64,000 nucleotides of DNA. It comes from Pseudoxanthomonas winnipegensis (GTDB lineage Bacteria > Pseudomonadota > Gammaproteobacteria > Xanthomonadales > Xanthomonadaceae). The DNA lies in NCBI RefSeq assembly GCF_004283755.1, contig NZ_SHMH01000004.1, positions 186,001-250,000 of the forward strand, given 5' to 3'. Position numbers and translations under genes: made by a program. Of the stretch, positions 49,536-58,224 are shown one piece after another (within the stretch, counting starts at the first letter, position 1; every line of letters starts with the position of its first letter). Below the pieces are notes generated by a model. That model did no database searches, was not told the origin of the DNA, and saw only the letters and a program-made list of their open reading frames with translations.

Positions 49536-50834
49536 TCAGCTGAAGTGGCTCAGCACGCCGGCGATGGTGGCGGTCATGAACGTGGCGATCGAGCCGCCCA
49601 GCACCGCGCGCAGGCCGAAGCGCGCCAGGTCCGCGCGGCGCTCCGGGGCCAGGCCGCCGATGCCGCCGATCTGGATCGCGATCGAGCTGAAGTTGGCGAA
49701 GCCGCACAGCGCGTAGGTGGCGATCAGGCTGCCGTCGGCGCTGAGCGACACGCCGGGCACCTGGCCGTTCACGATGCGCGCCAGCTCGGTGTAGGCGACG
49801 AATTCGTTGATCACCACCTTCTGCCCGATCAGTGAGCCGACCGTGGTCGCGTCTACCCACGGTGTGCCGATCACCCAGGCCACCGGCGCCAGCACATAGC
49901 CCAGGATCGTGGCCAGGTTGGTCGGCCGGCCGATCGCGGCGGCCAGGCCGCTCCATTCGCCGAACCAGGTCAGCGGCGCGTTGAGCAGGGCGATCAGCGC
50001 GATGAAGGCCAGCAGCATCGCGCCGATGTTCAGCGCCAGGCGCAGGCCGTCGCCGGCGCCGGCCGCGGCCGCGTCGATGACGTTGCTGGTGGTCTTCTCC
50101 ACTTCCATCTTGACCGTGCCGCGGGTCAGCGGCGTGCCGGTTTCGGGGATCAGGATCTTGGACACCACCAGGGTGGCGGGCGCGGCCATGATCGAGGCCG
50201 CCAGCAGGTGCTTGGCATAGAAGGCCTGCTGCACCGGATCGCCATTGCCCAGCATGCCCACGTAGGCCGCCAGCACGCCGCCGGCGATGTGGGCCATGCC
50301 ACCGATCATCATCGTGATCAGCTCCGACTCGGTCATCCGCGGGATGTACGGGCGCACGGTCAGCGGCGCCTCGGTCTGGCCGATGAACACACTGGCGCAG
50401 ACGCTGGTGGTTTCCGCGCCGGACACGCGCATCACCTTGGTGATGGCCCAGGCCATCGCCCGCACCACCGCCTGCATCACGCCCAGGTGGTAGAGCACGC
50501 CCATCAGCGCGGAGAAGAAGATGATGGTGGGCAGCACCTGGAAGGCGAAGATGAAGCCCGCCTTGGGCACGTCCATCAGGCTGCCGAAGATGAAGTTGGA
50601 GCCTTCGCCGACGAAGCTCAGCACCTTCACGAACACCTTGCCCAGCCAGTCGAAGACATCGCGCCCGCCGGGCACCAGCAGCACCAGCGCGGCGAAGCCG
50701 ATCTGCAGCGCCACGCCGGTCACCACCAGGCGCCAGTCCACCGCGCGCTTGTTGTTGGAGAACAGCCAGGTGATGCCCAGCAGCACGACCAGCCCGAACA
50801 GGCCGAACGCGGCCCGCGATACACCTTCCAGCAT
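49536..50834 (-). CDS. CNT-family nucleoside transporter (NupC-like)
   Basis: 432 aa from the ATG at 50834 (a GTG six codons upstream is possible). Concentrative nucleoside transporter fold: LPTIIFFSALMGVLYHLGVMQ, GQTEAPLTVRPYI (the nucleoside/cation site GQTEAP) and GFANFSSIAIQIGGIGGLAP (the second conserved half). Imports nucleosides with H+ or Na+ across the inner membrane. It pairs with the downstream ribokinase for ribose salvage and has its own terminator. Confidence 0.92.
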   Translation of the reverse strand: MLEGVSRAAFGLFGLVVLLGITWLFSNNKRAVDWRLVVTGVALQIGFAALVLLVPGGRDVFDWLGKVFVKVLSFVGEGSNFIFGSLMDVPKAGFIFAFQVLPTIIFFSALMGVLYHLGVMQAVVRAMAWAITKVMRVSGAETTSVCASVFIGQTEAPLTVRPYIPRMTESELITMMIGGMAHIAGGVLAAYVGMLGNGDPVQQAFYAKHLLAASIMAAPATLVVSKILIPETGTPLTRGTVKMEVEKTTSNVIDAAAAGAGDGLRLALNIGAMLLAFIALIALLNAPLTWFGEWSGLAAAIGRPTNLATILGYVLAPVAWVIGTPWVDATTVGSLIGQKVVINEFVAYTELARIVNGQVPGVSLSADGSLIATYALCGFANFSSIAIQIGGIGGLAPERRADLARFGLRAVLGGSIATFMTATIAGVLSHFS

Positions 50835-50990
50835 TGCGATCCCCAAGACCACGCGACGTCGAAGCGATGCAGCCTAAGTGAGGGGGACGGGCGCGGCAAG
50901 GCGAGGCGGCGCGAAAGACCGCGCCACGGGCGCCGGACGGCAGGGGCCGGGACCTGGCGGGCGCGGTCCGTGCGGGCGCCGCGCCCGGTG

Positions 50991-51863
50991 CTACTGGCAG
51001 GGCGCGGCGGCCGGATCGTCGGGCCGCAGCTCCAGGTCGGCGGACACCGGCGCGGCCAGCGCCCGGCTGCCGAAGGCCTCGCGGAACAGCCGCTGCGCCT
51101 GGCGTTCGGCGTCCACGCGCTGGCGCAGCGCCAGGGTCGAGACGTCCGGCGCCGGGCCGGCCTTCAGGTAGGACAGCAGCAGCCGGTAGCGATAGGCCAG
51201 CGCCGGGTCGTCCGGCACGCGCGCGTCGAGCAGGCCCTGATCGTCGCTGTAGGCGTTGGCCAGCAGCAGCGCCGCGCGCGGATCGCCGGCCTGCAGCGCA
51301 CGCTGCAGCATCGGCACGGCCTCGCCATACCAGTCGGCGAAGCCCGGGTCCTGCAGATAGCGCTCGTGGTCCTGGGCCTGGGCCGCCTGCGGGAAGGGGC
51401 CGGCGGCGTAGCGCAGCAGGGCGTCGCGGTTGCCGGCCAGCGCCGCCTTGCGCAGATAGAACGCGGCCTTGCCGCGCAGCCCGGCGTCTACGCCCTGGCA
51501 GCGGTCGCGGCCGGCGTCGGCGGGCGAGGGCGCGGCGCACAGCATCAGTTCCACCGCGATCCGGCAGGCGGCCGCCGCCTCGCCGGCATCGGCCCGGCGC
51601 AGGACGGCCTGAAGATTGGCGCCGAGCGGTTCGCTCCAGGGGGGCAGGGCGGAGGCGGCGAGCGCGTCGGTGCGCGGGGGCGCCGCGCCGGCCGGATCGT
51701 TGCGCGCGGCGAAGGCGCGCTGCGCCTGCGCGGTCTGCGCGGCGATCCGCGCCGACAGTGCGGCCGCCTCGTCGGCCTGCCGCCGCCAGCGCCAGACACC
51801 GAATCCCACGGCCGCCAGGACCAGCACGCCCATCACCAGGTTGAAGCGACCACGCGGGCTCAC
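50991..51863 (-). CDS. Membrane-anchored Sel1/TPR-like repeat protein, unknown function
   Basis: 290 aa from a GTG at 51863 with AAGGA 6 bases upstream. One membrane helix near residues 8-25 (LVMGVLVLAAVGFGVW) precedes a long helical, Ala-rich region. Segments such as AAFYLRKAALAGNRDALLRYAAG and AVPMLQRALQAGDPRAALLLANAYSD look like Sel1-type helical repeats, with four Cys (CRIAVELMLC, RCQG, final CQ). Probably a periplasmic protein-interaction scaffold. I do not recognise the family. Divergent from the heme cluster. Confidence 0.65.
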   Translation of the reverse strand: MSPRGRFNLVMGVLVLAAVGFGVWRWRRQADEAAALSARIAAQTAQAQRAFAARNDPAGAAPPRTDALAASALPPWSEPLGANLQAVLRRADAGEAAAACRIAVELMLCAAPSPADAGRDRCQGVDAGLRGKAAFYLRKAALAGNRDALLRYAAGPFPQAAQAQDHERYLQDPGFADWYGEAVPMLQRALQAGDPRAALLLANAYSDDQGLLDARVPDDPALAYRYRLLLSYLKAGPAPDVSTLALRQRVDAERQAQRLFREAFGSRALAAPVSADLELRPDDPAAAPCQ

Positions 51864-51991
51864 GCCGTGTCCTTGCTCGATCCGACAGCGACGAGTCTGC
51901 CATGGGCCCCGTGCATCCCACGCCGCCGTGGTGCGTGTGCGGATAAAGAATCGGAAGCGCGATGACCATCGAAAAATTCAATCAGGACCAT

Positions 51992-52019
51992 TTGACTCTT
52001 CAATGAGAATGATTATCAT
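51992..52019 (+). promoter_or_regulatory. Fur-controlled promoter of hemP
   Basis: TTGACT (51992-51997), a 16-base spacer and TATCAT (52014-52019). A Fur box TGAGAATGATTATCA (52004-52018) matches the 7-1-7 consensus TGATAATNATTATCA with one mismatch and overlaps the spacer and -10, so Fur-Fe would block the promoter when iron is sufficient. Confidence 0.88.
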
Positions 52020-52047
52020 CCACAGCGAACCACACAGGAGCTGCCCC

Positions 52048-52242
52048 ATGTCCGCCAACACCATCGCCTTCCCCCACGCCGACACGCGCGCCGCCGAGCG
52101 CAGCCCGCGCGTGGTGCCCCCGGCCGAGACCCTCAACAGCGAAGCCCTGCTCAAGGGCCGCCGCGAGATCCTGATCCAGCACGGCGACCGCGTGTATCGC
52201 CTGCGCCATACCAGCAACGACAAGCTGATCCTGACCAAGTAA
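52048..52242 (+). CDS. hemP: Hemin uptake protein HemP
   Basis: 64 aa from the ATG at 52048, with AGGAG 7 bases upstream. The last 32 residues carry the HemP hallmark: LLKGRREILIQHGDRVYRLR followed by TSNDKLILTK. HemP proteins are small iron-regulated proteins encoded next to heme receptors; in some bacteria they are needed for receptor expression (family knowledge). The Fur box just upstream and the heme receptor downstream fit. Confidence 0.92.
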   Translation: MSANTIAFPHADTRAAERSPRVVPPAETLNSEALLKGRREILIQHGDRVYRLRHTSNDKLILTK

Positions 52243-52413
52243 GTCTTGGTTTGGCGGGCGATGGAGCGCCCGCTGCCGTGTTCGCGCCCGCACCGGGCGG
52301 CAGCGGCCAGTTCGCGCGCGGCGATGGCGCTCCCTCTCTCACCATCGCCGCGCGCGGGCCGCTGTCGCCGCCGGTGCACCTGCCTGACGCCATCCGCCCC
52401 CCAGGAGCCGGTC

Positions 52414-53046
52414 ATGACCCTCGATACGATTGCGCCGCCCGCGCGCGCCGATGCGACCCGCCCGCTGCCGCTGCCGCAGCAGCTGGCCGCGCTGGGCACC
52501 GTGCTGTGCCTGTATCGCGCCCAGCAGGGCAGCGAGCTGGCCGGCTGGAACCAGGCGGTGCGCGCGGCGATCCAGTCCGGCGTGGAAAGCGACGGGCTGC
52601 GCGAGAGCCTGCTGTTCTTCGACCGCGACGGCGCCTGCTGCTGGCGGCTGTGCCTGCTGCCGGACAGCGACTTCCTGGCCTGGGACCAGCTCAGTGCGCG
52701 CCTGCCGGCGCAAGCGGCCGGCAACCCGCATGGGCGCGGGGTGAGCGAGCGGCTGTGGCAGCGCCTGGCCCGGCGCCTGACCGGCGAACAGTGGCGTGCG
52801 TGTCCGGTGCGCCTGCATGCCCTGGCAGCCGCCGGCGCGCAGGCGGTGCTGGCCGCCAGCCTGACGCCGGTCTCCGCGCTGGGCGCGGCCGCTACGCGCG
52901 AGATCGTGCACGCCGAGGGCGCCGAACTGGCGGCGTGGGACGACTGCTGCTGCGCACAGGCCGCGCTGCAGTCGGTGGGCGTCGGTGCGGCGCATGGCGA
53001 CCTGGCCGACTATGTGTTCAGGCCCGACCTGAAAGCCAGTCGATGA
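52414..53046 (+). CDS. Unknown protein of the heme uptake cluster
   Basis: 210 aa, soluble, no signal peptide. The ATG at 52414 has AGGAG 7 bases upstream. Visible features are a helical N-terminus (LPQQLAALGTVLCLYRAQQ), FFDRDGACCWRLCLLPDSDFLAWD, RLWQRLARRLTGEQWRA and an unusual Cys patch (DDCCCAQAA). It sits between hemP and a heme receptor gene, so it probably has a role in heme handling inside the cell, but no fold or catalytic motif is recognised. Roughly the size of small heme-utilisation proteins (HutX/HugZ), without a motif I can confirm. Confidence 0.75.
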   Translation: MTLDTIAPPARADATRPLPLPQQLAALGTVLCLYRAQQGSELAGWNQAVRAAIQSGVESDGLRESLLFFDRDGACCWRLCLLPDSDFLAWDQLSARLPAQAAGNPHGRGVSERLWQRLARRLTGEQWRACPVRLHALAAAGAQAVLAASLTPVSALGAAATREIVHAEGAELAAWDDCCCAQAALQSVGVGAAHGDLADYVFRPDLKASR

Positions 53047-53353
53047 CTTCGCGCGCATCCCCCTTATGTATGCCACTGGCTCGCCTCGTCCGATGGCGTG
53101 CGCCGCCTGCCTGGGACGGGCGCGACCGCGCCGGGCCGCGCTTGCCTGAGGCGCGCGCGGCCGACTGAAGCCCGGGCGCCTGCGCCTGGCCGGGACGACA
53201 TCGCCAAGTCGGGATCGCCGCGACCGGCGCTTCCCTGTTGAACCTCACCTTGCGGTGGCCCTGCGTCACCGCGTGTTCCTCATCCTCCTGGGCGCCAGCC
53301 TCGACCGTGCACGGTCGCGCCAGCCTGCCGGATCACCTTGCAAAGGGCCTGTC
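53047..53353. other. Leader region before heme receptor gene
   Basis: 307 bases without a supported gene. No Fur box or terminator is visible, so the receptor may be read from the hemP promoter. Confidence 0.5.
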
Positions 53354-55612
53354 ATGCCGACGTTGCGTGTTTCCCTGCTTGCCTGTGCGCTCGTCTGCGC
53401 GCTGGCGTCCCCGGCGCGCGCCGCCGATTCCTCCGTCACTCCGCCGGGCGCGGCCGGCGATGCGTTGCCCACGCACGACTTCGATCCGCTGCAGGTCACC
53501 GCCACCCGCAGCCAGCGCGCGGTGTCCGACGTGCCCAACACCGTGGATGTGATCGAGCGCCAGCGTCTGGACCAGACCCTGGTCTTCGACATCAAGGATC
53601 TGGTGCGCTACGAGCCCGGCGTGTCGGTGACATCCAGCTTCGGGCGCTTCGGCCTGGGCGGTTTCCGCATCCGCGGGCTGGAAGCCAACCGCGTGCAGAT
53701 CCTCACCGACGGCATCCGCGTGCCCGACGCGTTCGCCATCGGCAGCTATTCCAATGCCAACCGCAACTTCGTCGACCTGGACACGGTCAAGCGCGTGGAG
53801 ATCCTGCGCGGGCCGGCCAGCGCGCTGTATGGATCCGACGCGCTGGGCGGCGTGGTCGCCTTCGTCACCAAGGACCCTTCGGATTATCTGAAGGCGGGCA
53901 AGGACGCCTACTTCGGCCTCAAGTTCGGCTATGCGGGCGACTGGAACGGCCTGTTCGCCGGCGCCACGGCCGCCTTCGGCGGAGAGCGCTGGAGCGGACT
54001 GGCCGCGGTCAGCCATCGCCAGGGCCAGGCGCAGGAGAACATGGGACACGATCGCAGCCTGGCGCTGGTCGGCACCGCCGCCAATACCCGCACCGCGCCC
54101 AATCCGCAGGATCGCAACGGCACCAGCGTGCTGACCAAACTGGTCTACGCACCGTCGCAGACCAACCGCCTGCGCCTGACGGTGGAGGGCAACCGCGACG
54201 ACACCGGCACCAACGTGCTCACCTCGCGCGGCTACACCGCCTCGACCCGCGCCACCACCCTGGACCTGCGCGGCGACGACCACCCGTCGCGCGAACGCGT
54301 GGCCCTGGCCCAGGAACTGGACGCGCTGGACTGGGCGCTGGCCGACAGCCTGGACTGGCAGGTCTACTGGCAGGACAGCCAGACCACGCAGGACACCCAC
54401 GAGCTGCGCACTACCGCCAGCCTGGGCCAGCATCGCCGCGACCGGCGCTTCGACTTCGACCAGCGCGAGATCGGCGTGCAGGTCAACCTGCTCAAGACCA
54501 TCGACGCCGGCAGCGTGGTCCACACCCTGCGCTACGGCCTGGACCTGCAGCGCACGCGCACCGAACAGGAACGCGATGGCCGGGTGACCTACGCCAACGG
54601 CACCAGCACCAATGTAATGTCGCCGGACGTCTTCCCGGTGCGCGACTTCCCGATCACTGATACCACCACCTCGGCCCTGTACGTCCAGGACGAGATGGCC
54701 TTCGGCCAGCGCTTCAGCCTGGTGCCGGCGGTGCGCGTGGACCATTACGACCTGGACCCGAAGCCCGACGCCATCTTCGTCGAGGACAACCCGGGTGTGG
54801 CCGTGACCGGCCTGAGCAAGACCAGCGTCTCGCCCAAGCTGGGCGCGGTGTGGAAGTTCGCCGGCGACTGGTCGCTGTACGGCGGCTACGCGCGCGGCTT
54901 CCGCGCGCCGCCCTACAACGACGCCAACCTGGGCTTCACCAATCTGCAGTTCGGCTACACCGCCATCCCCAACCCGGACCTCAAGCCGGAGACCAGCAAC
55001 GGCTTCGAGCTGGGCCTGCGCTACACCGGCCCGGCGGTGTACGCCGCGCTGACCGGCTACCGCAACGACTACCACGACTTCATCGAGTCGCAGGATTTCG
55101 TGGGCTACAACGCGCAGGGCCTGATGGTGTTCCAGTCGCGCAACGTGTCCCGGGCGCGCATCTATGGCGGCGAGTTCAAGGGCGGCATCGACCTGGGCGC
55201 GCTGGCCGGCTGGAGCGGCTGGTCGCTGCGCGCGGCCGCGGCCTGGTCGCACGGGCAGGACCTGACCGCCGATGTGCCGCTGGACACGATCGATCCGCTG
55301 ACCGGCACGCTCGGCCTGATCTACGACGCGCCGACCTGGGGCGTGGAGTTGGCCGGTTCGTTCGCCCGGCGCAAGGACCGGGTGTCCGACGCGACCTACT
55401 TCCGCGCGCCCGGTTATGGCGTGGCCGATCTGCTGGCGCACTGGAACTTCGCGCCCGGCGCGCGGGTGAACCTGGGCGTGTTCAACCTGGGCGACCGCAA
55501 GTACTTCAGCCCGGGCGACGTGCCGGTGGGCACGTTGGCCAGCAGCGCGACGCTGGATCGCTACACCAGTCCGGGCCGCACCGTCTCGGCCAGCCTGACG
55601 GTGGAATGGTGA
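53354..55612 (+). CDS. TonB-dependent heme/hemoglobin receptor
   Basis: 752 aa from the ATG at 53354 with a signal peptide ending near PARAAD (about residue 25). Plug about 40-165 (VTATRSQRAVSDVPNTVDVI, VRYEPGVSVTS, FRIRGLEANRVQILTDGIRV, ALYGSDALGG). In the barrel, YARGFRAPPYND and IPNPDLKPETS are the FRAP and NPDL boxes typical of heme receptors (HemR/HmuR type). The C-terminal residue is Trp. Located downstream of the Fur-controlled hemP gene; imports heme or heme-protein iron across the outer membrane using TonB. Confidence 0.92.
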   Translation: MPTLRVSLLACALVCALASPARAADSSVTPPGAAGDALPTHDFDPLQVTATRSQRAVSDVPNTVDVIERQRLDQTLVFDIKDLVRYEPGVSVTSSFGRFGLGGFRIRGLEANRVQILTDGIRVPDAFAIGSYSNANRNFVDLDTVKRVEILRGPASALYGSDALGGVVAFVTKDPSDYLKAGKDAYFGLKFGYAGDWNGLFAGATAAFGGERWSGLAAVSHRQGQAQENMGHDRSLALVGTAANTRTAPNPQDRNGTSVLTKLVYAPSQTNRLRLTVEGNRDDTGTNVLTSRGYTASTRATTLDLRGDDHPSRERVALAQELDALDWALADSLDWQVYWQDSQTTQDTHELRTTASLGQHRRDRRFDFDQREIGVQVNLLKTIDAGSVVHTLRYGLDLQRTRTEQERDGRVTYANGTSTNVMSPDVFPVRDFPITDTTTSALYVQDEMAFGQRFSLVPAVRVDHYDLDPKPDAIFVEDNPGVAVTGLSKTSVSPKLGAVWKFAGDWSLYGGYARGFRAPPYNDANLGFTNLQFGYTAIPNPDLKPETSNGFELGLRYTGPAVYAALTGYRNDYHDFIESQDFVGYNAQGLMVFQSRNVSRARIYGGEFKGGIDLGALAGWSGWSLRAAAAWSHGQDLTADVPLDTIDPLTGTLGLIYDAPTWGVELAGSFARRKDRVSDATYFRAPGYGVADLLAHWNFAPGARVNLGVFNLGDRKYFSPGDVPVGTLASSATLDRYTSPGRTVSASLTVEW

Positions 55613-55698
55613 GCCTGCGCATGCGCCTCGCACACCGCCGCACGACACCCGCGCCTGGCGGGTTCCAGCCTCTGTCCCAAGTCAAAGGAACGCCTTCC

Positions 55699-56643
55699 AT
55701 GTCCTGTCGCCTGTCCATCGCCGCGCTCGCGGCCCTCGCCGTGCTCGCACCGGCGCATGCGAAATCCGCCGATCCGGCGCGCGACCATGCGGCCATCCTG
55801 AAGATCGCCGGCGAGTTCGCGGTGGACTTCGCCTTCGACGAGACCGTGCTGCTGCAACCCGGCTACGAGCGGGCCGCGGCCATGCGCAGCAGTGCCGACG
55901 AGGCGGTGGTCGTGGTCGAGGACACGCCCACGCGCGTGGTGCTGCAGCACCTGCTGGTCGACGGCAAGAGCGGCCACGTCACCAAGCACTGGCGCGAGGA
56001 TTGGGTCTACCAGGCGCCGCGGCGGTTCGAGTTCAGTGCCGACCAGACCTGGACCGTGCGCGCGCTGTCGCCGCAGGAGACCGCCGGCGCCTGGACCCAG
56101 TGCGTGTACGAGGTCAGCGACGCGCCGCGCTACTGCGGCACCGGTCGCTGGACCTACAGCGGCGAGGTGGCGACCTGGACCAGCGACGAGAGCTGGCGCC
56201 CGCTGCCGCGCCGCGAGTACACCCGCCGCAGCGACTACAACGCCTTGCGCGTGGTCAACCGCCACACCGTCACGCCCAACGGCTGGAGCCACGAGCAGTT
56301 CAACACCAAGGTGCTGCGCAGGCCCGACGGCCGCCAGGTGGAGATCGCGCGTGAGTTCGGCTTCGACGACTATCGCCGCGACAGCCAGGTCGACTTCGCG
56401 CCGGCCTACGCCTACTGGAAGGCGACCAGCGATTTCTGGGCCGGCGTGCGTGCGCGCTGGGCCGGATTCCTGAACGCGCCGCCGGGGCTGCACCTGAAGA
56501 CCAAGCTCGATGGCATGGCGATGGTGATGCCGCTGTTCGAGCAGGCCGACACCCTGGTGCACGGCGGCAAGGTCAAGGCCGCCGACACCGATGCGGTGTT
56601 CGCCAGGTACGTAGAAGCCGCGCCGGCGCCCGCCGATCGATGA
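55699..56643 (+). CDS. Secreted DUF6607-type protein of the heme cluster
   Basis: 314 aa. Sec signal peptide ending near APAHAKS (about residue 21). AAAGGA is 9 bases before the ATG. The body contains EDWVYQAPRRFEFSADQTW, WTYSGEVATWTSDESW and LPRREYTRRSDYNAL, the pattern of the uncharacterised DUF6607 family often encoded beside TonB receptors for heme or iron. 86 bases after the heme receptor, same strand, so probably in the same Fur regulon. A periplasmic or surface role in heme acquisition is inferred. Confidence 0.75.
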   Translation: MSCRLSIAALAALAVLAPAHAKSADPARDHAAILKIAGEFAVDFAFDETVLLQPGYERAAAMRSSADEAVVVVEDTPTRVVLQHLLVDGKSGHVTKHWREDWVYQAPRRFEFSADQTWTVRALSPQETAGAWTQCVYEVSDAPRYCGTGRWTYSGEVATWTSDESWRPLPRREYTRRSDYNALRVVNRHTVTPNGWSHEQFNTKVLRRPDGRQVEIAREFGFDDYRRDSQVDFAPAYAYWKATSDFWAGVRARWAGFLNAPPGLHLKTKLDGMAMVMPLFEQADTLVHGGKVKAADTDAVFARYVEAAPAPADR

Positions 56644-56690
56644 AGGCGCGGCGGCCGCCGGGCACGGCGGCGCATCCCCAGGCGCGCCCC

Positions 56691-56696
56691 TATAAT
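56691..56696 (+). promoter_or_regulatory. -10 element before SPFH gene
   Basis: A perfect TATAAT in otherwise GC-rich DNA, 46 bases before the SPFH start. No good -35 box is visible at the right distance. Confidence 0.5.
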
Positions 56697-56741
56697 CGTG
56701 CTCGGGAGCGCCCGCCTCGGGCGACAGGCAAGGGGAGTGCA

Positions 56742-57707
56742 ATGGGAACGGGAATGATCCTGGCCGCGTTGATCGTGGTCTTCGTCGTGGTCACGCTGTT
56801 CAAGGGCGTGCGCGTGGTGCCGCAGGGCTTCGAGTACACGGTCGAGCAGTTCGGCAAGTACACCAACACGCTCAGCCCGGGCCTGCACATCCTGATTCCC
56901 TACATGCAGGGCGTCGGCCGCAAGGTCAACATGATGGAGCAGGTCTTCGACGTGCCCTCGCAGGAGGTCATCACCAAGGACAACGCGGTGGTGAAGGTGG
57001 ACGGGGTGGTGTTCTTCCAGGTGCTGGACGCGGCCAAGGCGGCCTATGAGGTGTCCAACCTGGACCAGGCGATGATCGCGCTGGTGCAGACCAACATCCG
57101 CACCGTCATCGGCTCGATGGACCTGGACGAGTCGCTCAGCAACCGCGAGACCATCAACGCGCGCCTGCTGGGCGTGGTCGACCACGCCACCAGTCCGTGG
57201 GGCGTCAAGGTCAACCGCATCGAGATCAAGGACATCCAGCCGCCGCGCGACCTGGTCGACTCGATGGCCCGGCAGATGAAGGCCGAGCGCGACAAGCGCG
57301 CCTCGATCCTGGAAGCCGAGGGCGCGCGCCAGTCGGAGATCCTGCGCGCCGAGGGCGAGAAGCAGAGCGCCATCCTCGAGGCCGAGGGCAAGCGCGAGGC
57401 CGCCTACCGCGAGGCCGAGGCGCGCGAGCGCCTGGCCGAGGCGGAGGCCAAGGCCACCACCCTGGTGTCCCAGGCCATCGCCGACGGCGATGTGCAGGCG
57501 ATCAACTACTTCGTGGCGCAGAAGTATGTCGAGGCGTTCAAGGAACTGGCCACCGCGCCCAACCAGAAGTTCGTGCTGATGCCGATGGAGGCCTCGGGCA
57601 TGATCGGCTCGCTCGGCGGCATCGCGCAGCTGGCGCGCCAGGCGCTGGGCGAGGACGGCCCGCGGCCGCCGGCCATGCCGCCGAAGGTGCCGCGTGCCGG
57701 CGTTTGA
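56742..57707 (+). CDS. qmcA: SPFH/Band 7 (stomatin-like) membrane protein, QmcA-type
   Basis: 321 aa. N-terminal membrane helix (ILAALIVVFVVVTLF), SPFH domain about 25-190 (VPQGFEYTVEQFGKY, VDGVVFFQVLDAAKAAYEV, GVKVNRIEIKDIQPP), then an Ala/Glu-rich coiled coil (about 195-260, RASILEAEGARQSEIL). Such proteins form large ring assemblies in the inner membrane. GGGGAG is 6 bases before the ATG. The next gene (NfeD) overlaps by 14 bases, the usual SPFH-NfeD pairing. Confidence 0.92.
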   Translation: MGTGMILAALIVVFVVVTLFKGVRVVPQGFEYTVEQFGKYTNTLSPGLHILIPYMQGVGRKVNMMEQVFDVPSQEVITKDNAVVKVDGVVFFQVLDAAKAAYEVSNLDQAMIALVQTNIRTVIGSMDLDESLSNRETINARLLGVVDHATSPWGVKVNRIEIKDIQPPRDLVDSMARQMKAERDKRASILEAEGARQSEILRAEGEKQSAILEAEGKREAAYREAEARERLAEAEAKATTLVSQAIADGDVQAINYFVAQKYVEAFKELATAPNQKFVLMPMEASGMIGSLGGIAQLARQALGEDGPRPPAMPPKVPRAGV

Positions 57708-58143
57708 CGCGGCGACCCTGCGCCTGGCGTTCTGGGCCGGCCTGGCGCTGGTGCTGTTCGCCGCCGAGGCGCTGGTGCCCGGCGCCTCGCTGATGTGGCT
57801 GGGCTTCGCCGCCACGGCGATGGTGCTGGTGATGCTGGTCGCGCCCGGGCTGGAGGTGCTGCCGCAGGCGGCGCTGTTCGCGGTCTTCGCCATCGCCTCG
57901 GTGCTGGTGTACCGGCGCTGGTTCCGCGCCCGTGCGCAGATCAGCGACAAGCCCTTGCTCAACCGGCGCGCCGAACAGCTGGTCGGCCAGACCGCCGTGC
58001 TCGAGCAGCCCATCGTGCGCGGCCGTGGCCGCATCCAGCTCGCCGACACTTACTGGAGCGTGGCAGGCCCCGACCTGCCCGCCGGCGCGGCGGTGCGCGT
58101 GGTGTCCACCGACGGCATGACCCTGCAGGTGGAAGCGGCCTGA
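57694..58143 (+). CDS. NfeD family membrane protein
   Basis: 149 aa from a GTG at 57694 inside the 3' end of the SPFH gene. Two or three hydrophobic segments (LVLFAAEALVPGASLMWLGF, MVLVMLVAPGLEVLPQAALFAVF) precede a C-terminal OB-fold (LVGQTAVLEQPIVRGRGRIQ, GDTYWSV-like ADTYWSVAG). This is the short NfeD1b form that works with a partner SPFH protein in membrane quality control. Confidence 0.9.
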   Translation: MPAFDAATLRLAFWAGLALVLFAAEALVPGASLMWLGFAATAMVLVMLVAPGLEVLPQAALFAVFAIASVLVYRRWFRARAQISDKPLLNRRAEQLVGQTAVLEQPIVRGRGRIQLADTYWSVAGPDLPAGAAVRVVSTDGMTLQVEAA

Positions 58144-58224
58144 CCGGCGCGGCCGTGGCCTGGGTCACGGCCGCTTGGCGGCGAGGTTCTGGGATAATGC
58201 CGGCCTCTTTGTAAGGACCAGCCC

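Noticed and set aside
58144-58224. Possible glycine riboswitch before gcvT
   Set aside because: Only 81 bases separate the genes, too short for the aptamer, and no core motif is present.
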